A DNA stretch of 64,000 nt from Trachythela sp. YZ-2020 (lineage: Eukaryota; Cnidaria; Anthozoa; Malacalcyonacea; Clavulariidae), in contig JADLSH010000073.1 of assembly GCA_016169945.1 (NCBI GenBank), positions 744,001 through 808,000 of the forward strand, in the 5' to 3' direction. This document shows positions 63,753 through 64,000 of this stretch, piece after piece. Position numbers and translations under genes: made by a program. Numbering within the stretch: the stretch's first letter is position 1; each line of letters begins with the position of its first letter. Under the pieces are notes generated by a model. It saw only the letters and a program-made list of their open reading frames with translations, had not been told where the DNA came from and did not search any database.

Positions 63753-63902
63753 CATGCTTAAGGTGGTTTAATATAGTAATCACAAAAACCTTATTCCAAG
63801 AAAGAAAAACGAAATTTCAATTTATACAGAGAACCATACCGATCATTTGTGCGCGCGCGAATATTAATGAGAGAGAGAAAAATGACCATGACTTGGTTGA
63901 GT

Positions 63903-63933
<31 letters not shown>

Positions 63934-64000
63934 TGCCTAAGGTGGTTTATATAAGTAATCGCAAAACCTTATTCAAGAATGGCGAAAACAAAAAAATCAT
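63713..64000. repeat. AT dinucleotide runs and two partial copies of the TTAA MITE
   Basis: Pure TA runs occupy about 63713-63750 and 63901-63931. After each, TTAAGGTGGTTTAATATAGT (about 63758) and CTAAGGTGGTTTATATAAGT (about 63939) begin sequences homologous to the left end of the MITE at 47713. The second copy runs off the window. Confidence 0.75.

Overview
The window is eukaryotic and most likely from a cnidarian, probably an anthozoan (coral, octocoral or anemone). The evidence is indirect: two very large TTC28-like TPR-CHAT genes of a kind known to be expanded in cnidarians, broken protein-primed DNA polymerase B sequence of Polinton/Maverick type, non-LTR retrotransposon fragments, AT-rich spacer, and very many short DNA transposons. 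No bacterial organisation is visible, and species cannot be assigned from the sequence alone.

Left part (1-30 kb): two paralogous, apparently intronless genes lie on the minus strand about 12.6 kb apart. Copy B (22769-29302) is one open reading frame of 2177 codons. Copy A (3543-10147) is split into two overlapping frames by an apparent one-base deletion near 7925. Their 3' flanks (about 890-3540 and 21300-22768) and 5' flanks (about 10130-10240 and 29315-29420) are also homologous, so the pair arose by DNA-level segmental duplication. Transposons have since entered the copy A flank only. Between the genes lie a 3.8 kb satellite of a 10-base unit (about 13225-17062), nested foldback elements, an hAT-type MITE with an 8-bp target duplication, and a possible promoter with a large hairpin.

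Middle (30-49 kb): an accessory region of virus-like and transposon sequence. It holds a badly broken Polinton-type DNA polymerase B (33916-37012), three non-LTR retrotransposon fragments, a tRNA-Leu(UAA)-like gene with an abnormal anticodon loop, and a compact module at 44118-46705. That module has a zinc-finger packaging ATPase on the minus strand diverging from a 51-codon basic/hydrophobic ORF and a Cys-rich protein on the plus strand, with a TGACTA array in the intergenic space. Its ORFs are mostly open although the polymerase is ruined.

Right part (49-64 kb): mostly non-coding. It contains a Russian-doll stack of mariner-like MITEs (53484-54991), seven tandem repeats each carrying a tRNA-like sequence (55003-56790), a Crypton-like fragment, one probable von Willebrand A exon (58534-58792), a deletion derivative of a TIR transposon with perfect 65-bp TIRs and a 9-bp target duplication carrying parts of a RecQ-like helicase and a ZAD-like gene (59085-60951), and a tandem pair of 241-bp repeats, one with a complete-looking type I hammerhead ribozyme (63422-63465).

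The only clearly host-type coding sequences are the two TPR-CHAT genes, the vWA exon and possibly the tRNA. Everything else recognisable is mobile or repetitive.
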